A program made the position numbers and the translations under genes. Under the pieces are notes generated by a model. That model had not been told where the DNA came from and ran no database searches. It saw only the letters and a program-made list of their open reading frames with translations. Below are positions 14,866 to 22,216 of a DNA stretch of 23,696 nucleotides, one piece after another; position 1 is the first letter of the stretch; the number at the start of each line of letters is the position of its first letter. Where the stretch lies: positions 1 through 23,696 of the forward strand of contig CBINIT010000016.1 in NCBI GenBank assembly GCA_966250865.1, in the 5' to 3' direction. The stretch comes from CAYGGE01 sp966250865. GTDB lineage: Bacteria; Patescibacteriota; UBA1384; CAYGGE01.

Positions 14866-15897
14866 GTGACAGCCCGCAAGGTTGTCTACGATGGAGTCGT
14901 GCCCATCCCGCATCTCCAAAAAAATATGACTGCCGAACAATACATACTCTCCCAGATCGAGTCACTAGCAGCGCCAATCGTCGTCGAGAGTATTAAAGGT
15001 GAGGAGTTAGCGGATGCAATTTATGCTAAGGTTATGTCAAAGAAATTTCGTAAGCTAAAACCGGGCAAAGAATGCGTGGTGCTCACCAAAAAAGCGATCG
15101 ACCTCTGTGTTGAGGAAGGCAGGCCAATTGAGATCTTCCAGATGTTTGGCGGTAATAAGCTCTGGAGATTTGAGGAAGCGCCAGAAATCGACTGGGCAGA
15201 ACTATTTAGCTTCATCTATTTCATGCACTGGTGCCGCTCAATCGCCAGCGTTTATGAGCCAGGGGTGCAGTATACATACTTCTCGCAAGATATTTCAATT
15301 GAGAGATTGAACAATATACCCAGAGAGGAAACAGATCAATACAGTCAGTCATTTAAGAGGATGCTCGAATGGCTGAAAGAATATTTACCAGCCAACATTA
15401 AGGTAATCTATCAGCGTCATTTTGATCTATTTGATAATCCTGATGACTACAACATTGAAATTGAGCATGCTAAGCAACTAGTCCTAGCCAATAATAATGG
15501 TCAATTACCAGTGCTCGACGAAAAAATGAAGGCAGCTACTCAACTGAATGTCCGTCTCAAGCCCGGACAAGATAATGATCCAGCCTGGCAAGAAAAAGTA
15601 GAGCTAGAACATCAAGCGATCTTCAGAACGAGTACGCTTCAAGCACCGATGAACAATCCCTACAAGATCTGGACATGCCCCACCTATTACCCTGATTCAG
15701 TTGTTACCGGAAGTACAAAACGCTCACTTGCCAAATTTTGGGCTGCAGTAGGAGCTTTAGAAAAGGATAGTGAAGGCTATCACGAGGTCGTTCTAACTCC
15801 TAAGCAGCTCGCTGATGCTAAATTTCATTGGGAAGATATTAGTATCGATGGCTTAACAGGTAAAAATTTCAAAAAAATACGCATCCGAGAACGCTGA
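14866..15897 (+). CDS. Protein of unknown function (343 residues)
   Basis: The soluble-looking 343-residue protein begins at a GTG; a stop in the same frame at 14845 limits the start, and no good ribosome site is seen. An alternative Met is at residue 21. The most distinctive part is 87-165: PIEIFQMFGGNKLW, then PEIDWAEL (106-113), HWCRSIASVYEPGVQY (121-136), and IERLNNIPREETDQY (145-159). The order of PI, Lys, P-x-x-D-x-x-E, IxxxYxPG and a later Tyr faintly recalls the isocyanide synthases PvcA/DIT1, but this is weak and unproven. There are no signal peptide, membrane helices or Cys clusters. It is divergent from a small membrane gene and is followed by the repeat region at 15938. Confidence 0.75.
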   Translation: MTARKVVYDGVVPIPHLQKNMTAEQYILSQIESLAAPIVVESIKGEELADAIYAKVMSKKFRKLKPGKECVVLTKKAIDLCVEEGRPIEIFQMFGGNKLWRFEEAPEIDWAELFSFIYFMHWCRSIASVYEPGVQYTYFSQDISIERLNNIPREETDQYSQSFKRMLEWLKEYLPANIKVIYQRHFDLFDNPDDYNIEIEHAKQLVLANNNGQLPVLDEKMKAATQLNVRLKPGQDNDPAWQEKVELEHQAIFRTSTLQAPMNNPYKIWTCPTYYPDSVVTGSTKRSLAKFWAAVGALEKDSEGYHEVVLTPKQLADAKFHWEDISIDGLTGKNFKKIRIRER

Positions 15898-15937
15898 TCA
15901 TCTTCGTTCACAACTAGCCTTAATCTTTCCTAAACTT

Positions 15938-15980
15938 CTCCATACTAGAACCCGCCGAATAGGCGGGTTCTAGTATGGAG
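15938..15980. repeat. 19-bp perfect inverted repeat
   Basis: Arms 15938-15956 and 15962-15980 are perfectly complementary around GAATA, with the GC-rich core CCCGCC/GGCGGG. No T-run follows on either strand, so it is not an ordinary terminator, although it may process or protect the 3' end of the upstream mRNA. Its right arm runs into the first copy of the tRNA-Lys direct repeat. Confidence 0.85.
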
Positions 15981-15996
15981 GGCCTGGTGGGGATCG
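15974..15996. repeat. Direct repeat copy 1: duplicate of the tRNA-Lys 3' end
   Basis: Twenty-three bases starting TATGGAGGGCC are identical to 16095-16117, which is the 3' end of tRNA-Lys (T-loop to just past CCA). Copies of tRNA 3' ends are typical attachment sites of integrated elements. Here only 121 bases separate the copies, so at most a remnant is present. Confidence 0.85.
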
Positions 15997-16046
15997 GGCA
16001 TAGCCACCTGGACGCTGTGCTAGCTCGCACCCTTCGATCCCCCTCC
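15977..16046. other. Foldback segment, possible structured RNA or remnant
   Basis: GGGGATCG (15989-15996) pairs with CGATCCCC (16035-16042), GGAG (15977-15980) with CTCC (16043-16046), and GTGC (16017-16020) with GCAC (16027-16030). The 5' part is the tRNA-derived repeat. The rest does not match a tRNA, SRP RNA or tmRNA core that I can recognise. It accounts for most of the gene-free stretch 15898-16064. Confidence 0.45.
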
Positions 16047-16057
16047 TTGAATCTACC

Positions 16058-16090
16058 ATAACAAAAACACCCAGCTGACGCAGGGTATTT
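16058..16090 (-). terminator. Terminator of tRNA-Lys
   Basis: On the minus strand AAATACCC (16090-16083) pairs with GGGTGTTT (16072-16065), with one G-U pair, and is followed by TTGTT. It lies a few bases past the tRNA 3' end. Confidence 0.75.
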
Positions 16091-16094
16091 GTAT

Positions 16095-16117
16095 TATGGA
16101 GGGCCTGGTGGGGATCG
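16095..16117. repeat. Direct repeat copy 2, inside tRNA-Lys
   Basis: This is the second, presumably original, copy of the 23-bp repeat, covering the tRNA from the T-loop to two bases past CCA on the minus strand. Confidence 0.85.
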
Positions 16118-16171
16118 AACCCACGACACGAAGCTTAAAAGGCTCCTGCTCTACCACTGAGCTACAGGCCC
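16097..16171 (-). tRNA. tRNA-Lys (anticodon TTT)
   Basis: On the minus strand the acceptor GGGCCTG pairs fully with CAGGCCC, D-stem GCTC/GAGC encloses AGTGGTA, anticodon stem GGAGC/GCTTC holds loop CTTTTAA, and T-arm GTGGG-TTCGATC-CCCAC is intact. CCA is encoded (16099-16097). The discriminator base is U rather than the A usual for tRNA-Lys. A promoter and a terminator flank it. Confidence 0.96.
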
Positions 16172-16192
16172 GTATTTAGTGATAACGGGTTA

Positions 16193-16221
16193 ATTTTACC
16201 GGAAATTGCTTCCGCTGTCAA
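16193..16221 (-). promoter_or_regulatory. Promoter of tRNA-Lys
   Basis: On the minus strand TTGACA (16221-16216), 17 bases, TAAAAT (16198-16193), ending about 20 bases before the tRNA. The -35 box abuts the stop codon of the wecG-like gene. Confidence 0.85.
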
Positions 16222-16977
16222 TCATGACTTGCGACCCAACAAGACGAGTAATGGGAATACGACAACCGCACGCCAGATACGCGCAAAGCGGCGTGGTTCA
16301 CGAAGCAGACGCCAAAACCACTCTAGACCAAGCCTTCGCATGATTTTTGGTGCTCGCTTCGCCCTTCCGGCCAAGAAATCCAAAGTTCCTCCAACACCGA
16401 TCATGACTGGAACACCGAGCTCATCTTTGTGTGCTGCGATAAATAAATCTTGTTTAGGTGCACCAAATGCCACGAGGAGGATGTCCGGACGCACCTTTTT
16501 AATACGGCCGATAAGCTTCGTCACTTCATCCGAACGAGGGGTGACAGAAAGGGCGTCGACGCGAGGTGTTACCCCTTCTTCAGCACCAACAATAAGAAGC
16601 CTTGGGTAAAGCCTATTCAATCGCTTTGCTGCCTGCTCAGCCACGCCCGGTGCTCCGCCAACGAGATAAAATTTATAGTCACGGGTCTCAGCAAGCTTAG
16701 CAATATCCTGCACGAGATCAGCGCCGGGGATACGTTCTATGGCTCTACCTAGGCGCTTCGCCGCCCAAGTGACACCGGTACTATCGGCAAGCGAAAGATC
16801 TGCCTGGTTTAATACTCCTCGAAATTGCTGGTTATGCTGAGCTTCAACGATAAACTCATTATTAACCGTAGTAATTTGATGTGGTTTACCACCAGTAATA
16901 AAGCCCTCAATGAATTCAAGGGCTCGACTCTTTGTCACGACATGGATAGGAATGCCTAGAATATGAACCACTTGCAT
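16222..16977 (-). CDS. WecG/TagA/CpsF-family glycosyltransferase (GT26)
   Basis: The 251-residue protein matches the WecG/TagA family, which adds an amino sugar (ManNAc or ManNAcA) to lipid-linked GlcNAc on the inner face of the membrane during wall-polymer or capsule synthesis. Visible motifs are TTVNNEFIVEAQHN (36-49), LADSTGVTWAAKRLG (83-97) carrying the family's catalytic Asp84, FYLVGG (107-112), LVAFGAPKQD (187-196) and GVGGTLDFLAGRAKRAPK (209-226). The basic/hydrophobic C-terminus (FWRLLREPRRFARIWRAVVV) is the membrane-binding tail of this family. It starts four bases after the upstream GT4 gene, with AGGTGA as ribosome site, so the three glycosyltransferase genes form an operon. The exact sugar cannot be read from sequence. 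Confidence 0.92.
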   Translation of the reverse strand: MQVVHILGIPIHVVTKSRALEFIEGFITGGKPHQITTVNNEFIVEAQHNQQFRGVLNQADLSLADSTGVTWAAKRLGRAIERIPGADLVQDIAKLAETRDYKFYLVGGAPGVAEQAAKRLNRLYPRLLIVGAEEGVTPRVDALSVTPRSDEVTKLIGRIKKVRPDILLVAFGAPKQDLFIAAHKDELGVPVMIGVGGTLDFLAGRAKRAPKIMRRLGLEWFWRLLREPRRFARIWRAVVVFPLLVLLGRKS

Positions 16978-16981
16978 CGCA

Positions 16982-18127
16982 TCACCTCGAGAACTTTTCC
17001 CACTCAGATTCTATGGTTGTTGAGATCGCTTCGGAGAAAGCTTCTTTTGAGAATTTCTCAGCATGTCGCCGAATCAGCTTCTCGTCAAAAGAATCTTGTT
17101 GTTTGTCGAAACGAATTAAGGCATCGGTGAGACTCGCCGCTGTTGGTTCGGTAAAGAAGAGACCTGTCTTACCGTCAACAACAGTCTCCAATGCACCACC
17201 CTTGCCAAAGGCAATAACTGGTTTCCCATGGGCCATGGCTTCAACTGGCGTAATCCCAAAGTCGTCTTCACCAGCAAAGATAAATGCTTCACAATGGTCA
17301 TAGTATCGATGGATCGAGGCATCGCTCTGATAGCCAAGAAATACCACCGGCGCATGAAGCGATTGAGCAAGAGCCTCAAGACGTTTTCGATCTGGACCAT
17401 CACCAATAATCACCAAACGCTTGTTCGTTTGAGCACAAGCCTCAATAGCAAGATCAACACGCTTATAGGGAGATAACCGGCTGATGATGAGGAAATATGG
17501 GACATCGGTCGGAATCGTAGTTATTTCACGGTCGTAATTCGTCTCAACCGGCGGATAGACAACAGCGGCATCTTTACCATAATATTTTTTAATTCGATGA
17601 GCCACATTATTCGAGTTAACTAACCACACGTCAACACGTTCAGCGGAATACCAGTCCCAAAGTCTCAAATAATGCATGACAAGACGATAGAAAAAGCCCT
17701 TTACTCCACGATCGTACCCATTCTCCTTGGCATATTCATGTGTCCAGTCCCAGGCATACCGCATGGGCGTATGGCAGTAGCATATATGAAGCGTTTCAGG
17801 TCGAGTTACCACACCCTTGGAAAAGGCAGAGGAGCTAGAGATCACAAGATCATACTCAGCAAGTGGTAACGTATCAACGGCGTTAGGCAAGAACGGTAGT
17901 GAGAGCTTACGACTTCGGCCAACAAGTGTATGAGCAAGCTTCGCCTCTCTGATATCCATACCATCAAACTGATGACGTGTTCCCTGTTGGTCATACGCCA
18001 GTGTGTAGATAGGTGCATTAGGAAAAATCTCATGAAGCGCCATGAGCACACGTTCAGCACCGCCAAGGCTTGTAAGAAAGTCATGAACTAGGGCGATCTT
18101 CAGTTCCGAAAGCTTCTGTTTAGGCAT
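16982..18127 (-). CDS. GT4-family glycosyltransferase, WbaZ-like
   Basis: With the ATG at 18127 the protein has 381 residues; a TTG start at 18142 is possible but AAGGA six bases before the ATG favours the shorter form. The N-terminal GT-B domain has VHDFLTSLGGAERVL and later CYCHTPMRYAWDW, typical of mannosyltransferases of the WbaZ type. The C-terminal domain has the nucleotide-sugar motif EDDFGITPVEAMAHGKPVIA with the EX7E glutamates. It should transfer a sugar from a GDP- or UDP-sugar to a lipid-linked glycan. The start codon overlaps the last bases of the upstream GT4 gene (ATGCCTAA), a sign of translational coupling. Confidence 0.92.
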   Translation of the reverse strand: MPKQKLSELKIALVHDFLTSLGGAERVLMALHEIFPNAPIYTLAYDQQGTRHQFDGMDIREAKLAHTLVGRSRKLSLPFLPNAVDTLPLAEYDLVISSSSAFSKGVVTRPETLHICYCHTPMRYAWDWTHEYAKENGYDRGVKGFFYRLVMHYLRLWDWYSAERVDVWLVNSNNVAHRIKKYYGKDAAVVYPPVETNYDREITTIPTDVPYFLIISRLSPYKRVDLAIEACAQTNKRLVIIGDGPDRKRLEALAQSLHAPVVFLGYQSDASIHRYYDHCEAFIFAGEDDFGITPVEAMAHGKPVIAFGKGGALETVVDGKTGLFFTEPTAASLTDALIRFDKQQDSFDEKLIRRHAEKFSKEAFSEAISTTIESEWEKFSR

Positions 18128-19235
18128 GAGATTCCTTCGCAACCCTAACTAATATTTTATGGGTCTGTTCTGCCATCTTCACCCAGGAAAATTCGGCAGC
18201 TCGCGCCTTACCACGCTTGGCAAGCTCCGTTCTTGTTAGCTCGTCAGAAGCAAGTAAGGCAAGATGCTTGGCGATGTCGGCGACAGACTCTGGGTCGACC
18301 AAGATGGCAGCATCGTCAGCAACTTCAGGGTTAGCCGAGATGTCGCTTGTCAGAACAGGTGTGCCGGCTGCCATAGCCTCAAGAATCGGAATACCAAATC
18401 CTTCATAGAGGCTAGGAAAGACAAACGCGTTAGCAGCCTGCATGTAGGCCGGCAGCTCATGGGCATCCACATACCCAGGACGGATAATCGCCTCTTGGAT
18501 TCGCTTGGGCAATATCGCAATAGCCTGTTCAACCTCTCCGTAGCCATAGCCAGGCTTACCAATCAAAACGAGGCGCTCAGTAGTATCGGCCTGATCCTGA
18601 CGAAAACGAGCGAAAGCTTCAATAAGTAGTTTTGTATTCTTACGGGCTTCAAGGCGACCGATACAAAGAAAGTAAGGTTGCAGTTTTTGAATCTTTTCAG
18701 GAATGCTGGTCTTTTTCGAAAAGGTATCATCAAAGCCATGGTGCACAACAGTAATACCATCTGATCGAGCATGGAACACCTTGACAAGGTCACGTTTCGT
18801 CGCCTCACTCGGAGCAATAATTGCCGCTGCTTTACGAATAGCCGCCCGAGCAGTAAACCGTTGATACCATAAACCGAAGCCGCTGTACGCTTCGGGGAAA
18901 ACTTCGTACGCTACGTCGTGCAATGTTACGACCACTTTTTTTACCGGACAAATCAGCGGCAAGGCGTGCGAGGGCACAAAAAGAATGTCTGGCCTATCCT
19001 GGTAAAGCGCCAGCGGTAATCGAAGGTGTGTCCAGAGTCTTGGAAAAGGTATGACTTTCCAGATAAAGTTGCGAGGCAGCTTAGCGAGCGACTGAGGCGG
19101 TTCTGCGTTGGTGTAAAGATAGTACGTATTATCCTGGTCGACTTTGGCAAGATACTCAATCATCCGAGCAGAGTAGAGCTCGGTTCCCGTAGGCTGGGCC
19201 TTCACTGCACGTGAAGCATCGATAGCGATTATCAT
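18120..19235 (-). CDS. GT4-family glycosyltransferase
   Basis: The 371-residue GT-B enzyme has the N-terminal donor-independent domain with a short PTGTELYSARM motif (16-26), then HDVAYEVFPEAYS, PSEATKRDL, IGRLEARKN and the C-terminal EGFGIPILEAMAAGTPVLTS with EX7E. It resembles mannosyl- or rhamnosyltransferases of surface polysaccharide clusters. It heads a three-gene operon with the next GT4 and the WecG-like enzyme, all on the minus strand. A 7-bp-arm hairpin lies just upstream (19247-19276). Acceptor and sugar are not predictable. Confidence 0.92.
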   Translation of the reverse strand: MIIAIDASRAVKAQPTGTELYSARMIEYLAKVDQDNTYYLYTNAEPPQSLAKLPRNFIWKVIPFPRLWTHLRLPLALYQDRPDILFVPSHALPLICPVKKVVVTLHDVAYEVFPEAYSGFGLWYQRFTARAAIRKAAAIIAPSEATKRDLVKVFHARSDGITVVHHGFDDTFSKKTSIPEKIQKLQPYFLCIGRLEARKNTKLLIEAFARFRQDQADTTERLVLIGKPGYGYGEVEQAIAILPKRIQEAIIRPGYVDAHELPAYMQAANAFVFPSLYEGFGIPILEAMAAGTPVLTSDISANPEVADDAAILVDPESVADIAKHLALLASDELTRTELAKRGKARAAEFSWVKMAEQTHKILVRVAKESHA

Positions 19236-19246
19236 GGCTTTATTGT

Positions 19247-19276
19247 ACCTGTTAGCCGAACTTCTCGCAACAGGTT
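19247..19276. repeat. Inverted repeat between the M50-like gene and the GT operon
   Basis: ACCTGTT (19247-19253) and AACAGGT (19269-19275) flank 15 bases, with an inner CGA/TCG pairing. No T-run follows. The arms share the AACAGGTT half-site of the SDR operator (13473-13492), though the spacing differs. It may be a weak terminator or a regulator site. Confidence 0.4.
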
Positions 19277-19284
19277 AAGCACGG

Positions 19285-19983
19285 CTAGTCGAGCTGCTCT
19301 CTTGGTATAAAATGTTTGTTTCGATAGGGTAAGGCAAGCATAAATGAGATAACAATGCCTAGAATAAGTAAAAGTAAGGTGAAAAAGGCAATCGACTTAA
19401 TCGACTCAAACCAACCAAGGATCAACCCCGGCACAAAGGGAACGAACGATAAAAGAATGAGAATTACCCCGATAGCTACGAGGCTTGCCAGTGCATAACG
19501 CAGATCGGTTTTGCTTGGTGCGATAGTCGCCAGAAGACTCGTTACAAGGTAGAAATAAAGCCACGTCTGCCATCGTGTCCAGTCAATGGCGCTTACGATA
19601 CCGGCACTAATACTTACCTTACTCATATTGAGTGCTTGAGCAAGTTCAGGCACCATCACCCAGGTCAGGATAAGCAACATGATAAATGTGCCTCCGATCG
19701 GAGCAAGAGCAATAATTGGTTCACCAAAGATAGGGATCTGCGGCTGGTAATGTTTTACATGTCCGCCATCTCTCTTCCAAAAGTTAATCTCGAGGATTTG
19801 GGCACCGGTTGCCATACAACCAACCGCATGAGACAGCTCGTGCACCAAAACACCTGGCGCGACAAAAAAACGGTAATATTTTCGGACTATACCGCGAACA
19901 AGTAGCCAGTTAATGAGATAGCTGGCAGCGAAAACTGAGCCAAACCACCCAACAAGGAGAACAATGGGCAAGAAGCGTTCCAT
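19285..19983 (-). CDS. M50B-like integral membrane metallopeptidase
   Basis: The 232-residue protein has HELSH (48-52), the HExxH zinc motif, in APGVLVHELSHAVGCMATGA (42-61), and a later PSKTDL (156-161) whose Asp160 fits the third ligand of M50B proteins. About five to six hydrophobic segments run through it (near 5-26, 88-112, 124-134, 141-155, 163-185 and 195-218). Such proteins belong to the site-2-protease-like group and cut, or are thought to cut, within the membrane, but many M50B members have no known substrate. It begins 35 bases after the uvrB stop. TATAAT (19990-19995) ends six bases before the ATG, which suggests a leaderless start, although AGGA also lies there. Confidence 0.8.
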   Translation of the reverse strand: MERFLPIVLLVGWFGSVFAASYLINWLLVRGIVRKYYRFFVAPGVLVHELSHAVGCMATGAQILEINFWKRDGGHVKHYQPQIPIFGEPIIALAPIGGTFIMLLILTWVMVPELAQALNMSKVSISAGIVSAIDWTRWQTWLYFYLVTSLLATIAPSKTDLRYALASLVAIGVILILLSFVPFVPGLILGWFESIKSIAFFTLLLLILGIVISFMLALPYRNKHFIPREQLD

Positions 19984-20018
19984 GATCCTATTATACGCTA
20001 TTCAAATGCAAGCACTAG

Positions 20019-22052
20019 CTAGTCGTCGCCGCGAAGCGATTCAATCTCTTTAGCAAATCTATCAGTCTTTGTTTTTGACCGACTCATCTTGCGAAGTTCG
20101 ACAACTTCGTCGCGCAGTAACGCCGCTAATTCGAACTGCAATTCTTTGGCGGCAGTACGCATCTCGGCTTCTTTGCGTTTAATGACCTCTTCAATGTCAC
20201 CGGCATCGGCCAACTCTGGCGTCCAGTCGCGGACCTGGGGAACGCTCTCTTCTTGACTTCGAATGCTGTCGGCAATGCTGGTAATGGCCTTCTCAACCGT
20301 TTTTGGTGTGATGCCGTGCTCCTTGTTGTAGGCAAGCTGAATATCTCGACGACGTTTCGTCTCGTCAATTGCTTTTTGAAGTGAGCCAGTCATCACATCG
20401 GCATAGAGAATAACTTGTCCTTTTACGTTACGAGCAGCACGACCAATCGTCTGGATCAGACTAGTGGCGCTACGCAAGAAGCCCTCCTTATCGGCATCAA
20501 GAATGGCTACAAGCGTCACCTCGGGCAAATCAAGGCCTTCACGAAGCAAGTTTACACCGATAAGTACATCGTATTTGCCGCTTCGCAGGTCACGGAGCGA
20601 CTCTATACGATCAAGTGTCTCAACTTCATAATGCAAGTATCTTGCCTTAATATTGAGTTCCGTTAGGTATTGACTCAAGTCCTCAGCCATTTTACGCGTT
20701 AACGTGGTAGCAATGACTCGCTCGCCTTTAGCAACGCGTTCTTTAATCTGCTCTATCAAGTCATCAACCTGACCACGTGCTGGCTTCATGATGAGCTCAG
20801 GATCCACCAAACCAGTTGGCCGGATAATCTGTTCAACTATCTGCGTAGAATGCTCGAGTTCATATGTCCCTGGTGTCGCCGAAACAAACACGGCTTGCTT
20901 CATCTTTTTCTCAAACTCAACGAACTTGAGTGGTCGGTTATCGTACGCGCTTGGCAAGCGGAAACCATGCTCAATTAAATTATTCTTGCGCGCCCGATCA
21001 CCAGCGTACATACCCTGAAGCTGCGGCAAGGTGACGTGCGATTCGTCGATCATCACAACGTAATCATCGGGGAAGTAGTCGATAAGTGTCGAGGGCGGTT
21101 CTCCAGGAGAGCGACCGTCCAAATGACGCGAGTAGTTCTCGACACCGGTACAGTAGCCAATCTCTCGGATCATAGAAAGATCATAACGAGTTCGCCGCTT
21201 CAAGCGCTCAGCTTCAAGAATCTTACCTGCGCGCTCAAGTTCCTTTAACCGCTCTTCAAGTTCATGCTCAATACCCGCCAAAGCAACCTGTAATGTCTCA
21301 GGATCGGTTACAAAGTGCTTGGCCGGGAAGAGCCACAGGAATTTTTCTTCGGACACCACGCGCTTCGAAACGGGATCAAGAATGACAATCGCTACGACCT
21401 GGTCACCCATTAACTCAATGCGGTAGATCATCTCCTGGTTGGTCGGCATAATTTCGACAATATTCCCCTTCGCGCGGAACATACCTCGTCGAAGTTCGGT
21501 TTCGTTGCGAGTGAAGTACATGGCAACCAGACGCTGAATGAGCTCCTGGCGGTTAATCGTGTCGCCGACATTGAGTCGCAAGACAATCTCTTCGTACGTC
21601 TTCGGAGAACCAATGCCATAAATACAGCTAACCGAAGCAACGATGATGACGTCACGTCGGGAGAGAAGTGCTTGTGTTGCAGCATGTCTCAGCCGGTCGA
21701 TCTCATCGTTGATCTGTGCTTCCTTCTCGATGTAGATATCCCGACCAGGGATATAGGCTTCAGGCTGATAGTAATCATAATAGGAAACAAAATACTCAAC
21801 CGCATTCTCCGGAAAGAAAGCCCGAAACTCATTGGTAAGCTGCGCGGCCAGTGTTTTGTTGTGGGAGATGATAAGCGTTGGGCGCTGGGTTTTGGCTATA
21901 ACATTCGCCATCGTAAATGTCTTACCAGACCCAGTCACACCCAAAAGTGTCTGATGCTTCTGACCAGCATCGAGACCTTCGACGAGCTGCTGGATGGCAG
22001 CTGGCTGTGAACCTGACGGTTCATAGGGTGAGTGAAGTTTAAATTCGTTCAT
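20019..22052 (-). CDS. uvrB: Excinuclease ABC subunit B
   Basis: Starting from the Met that begins MNEFKLHSPYEPSG, which matches the usual N-terminus, the protein has 677 residues; a longer frame (to 22106) is not supported. UvrB is the DNA-damage-verification helicase of nucleotide excision repair. Motifs are Walker A GVTGSGKT (38-45), the beta-hairpin YYDYYQPEAY (91-100), MIDESH, the REGLDLPE and QTIGRAARN helicase motifs, and a C-terminal UVR helix pair that contacts UvrC. The gene has its own promoter with an inverted repeat, and its -10 box ends nine bases before the ATG, without a ribosome site. uvrA begins about 900 bases away on the other strand. Confidence 0.97.
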   Translation of the reverse strand: MNEFKLHSPYEPSGSQPAAIQQLVEGLDAGQKHQTLLGVTGSGKTFTMANVIAKTQRPTLIISHNKTLAAQLTNEFRAFFPENAVEYFVSYYDYYQPEAYIPGRDIYIEKEAQINDEIDRLRHAATQALLSRRDVIIVASVSCIYGIGSPKTYEEIVLRLNVGDTINRQELIQRLVAMYFTRNETELRRGMFRAKGNIVEIMPTNQEMIYRIELMGDQVVAIVILDPVSKRVVSEEKFLWLFPAKHFVTDPETLQVALAGIEHELEERLKELERAGKILEAERLKRRTRYDLSMIREIGYCTGVENYSRHLDGRSPGEPPSTLIDYFPDDYVVMIDESHVTLPQLQGMYAGDRARKNNLIEHGFRLPSAYDNRPLKFVEFEKKMKQAVFVSATPGTYELEHSTQIVEQIIRPTGLVDPELIMKPARGQVDDLIEQIKERVAKGERVIATTLTRKMAEDLSQYLTELNIKARYLHYEVETLDRIESLRDLRSGKYDVLIGVNLLREGLDLPEVTLVAILDADKEGFLRSATSLIQTIGRAARNVKGQVILYADVMTGSLQKAIDETKRRRDIQLAYNKEHGITPKTVEKAITSIADSIRSQEESVPQVRDWTPELADAGDIEEVIKRKEAEMRTAAKELQFELAALLRDEVVELRKMSRSKTKTDRFAKEIESLRGDD

Positions 22053-22061
22053 TGAGACCGT

Positions 22062-22091
22062 ACTATACCATGAACAATGATGTTTGTTCAA
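22062..22091 (-). promoter_or_regulatory. uvrB promoter with GAACAA/TTGTTC inverted repeat
   Basis: On the minus strand TTGAAC (22091-22086), 18 bases, TATAGT (22067-22062). GAACAA (22072-22077) and TTGTTC (22084-22089) form an inverted repeat with a six-base spacer across the -35 and the spacer. It is a candidate repressor site. Confidence 0.6.
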
Positions 22092-22092
22092 T

Positions 22093-22113
22093 AAAAAATG
22101 GCCCAACGGCCAT
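22093..22113 (-). terminator. Terminator of the membrane protein/microprotein operon
   Basis: On the minus strand ATGGCC (22113-22108), loop GTTG and GGCCAT (22103-22098) are followed by TTTTT. It sits directly upstream of the uvrB promoter. Confidence 0.85.
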
Positions 22114-22132
22114 GTGTCTTTACTTTTCCAAA

Positions 22133-22216
22133 CTAAACGTCACACATCATCCAGCCGCAGCGCTGACAAATACCGTGGTACTCTTGCAAGTGGCGACAGT
22201 GGCAGCACTCATACAT
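22133..22216 (-). CDS. 27-residue zinc-knuckle microprotein
   Basis: The ATG overlaps the TAA of the upstream membrane gene (TAATG), and the frame codes for 27 residues starting MYECCHCRHL and ending GWMMCDV before TAG. Cys4/Cys7 and Cys17/Cys20 form two CxxC pairs nine residues apart, as in a treble-clef or rubredoxin-like knuckle. The Cys/His-rich content (six Cys, two His among 27) and the stop-start overlap argue for a real gene rather than chance. It lies before a terminator. The function is unknown; zinc binding is inferred. Confidence 0.6.
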   Translation of the reverse strand: MYECCHCRHLQEYHGICQRCGWMMCDV

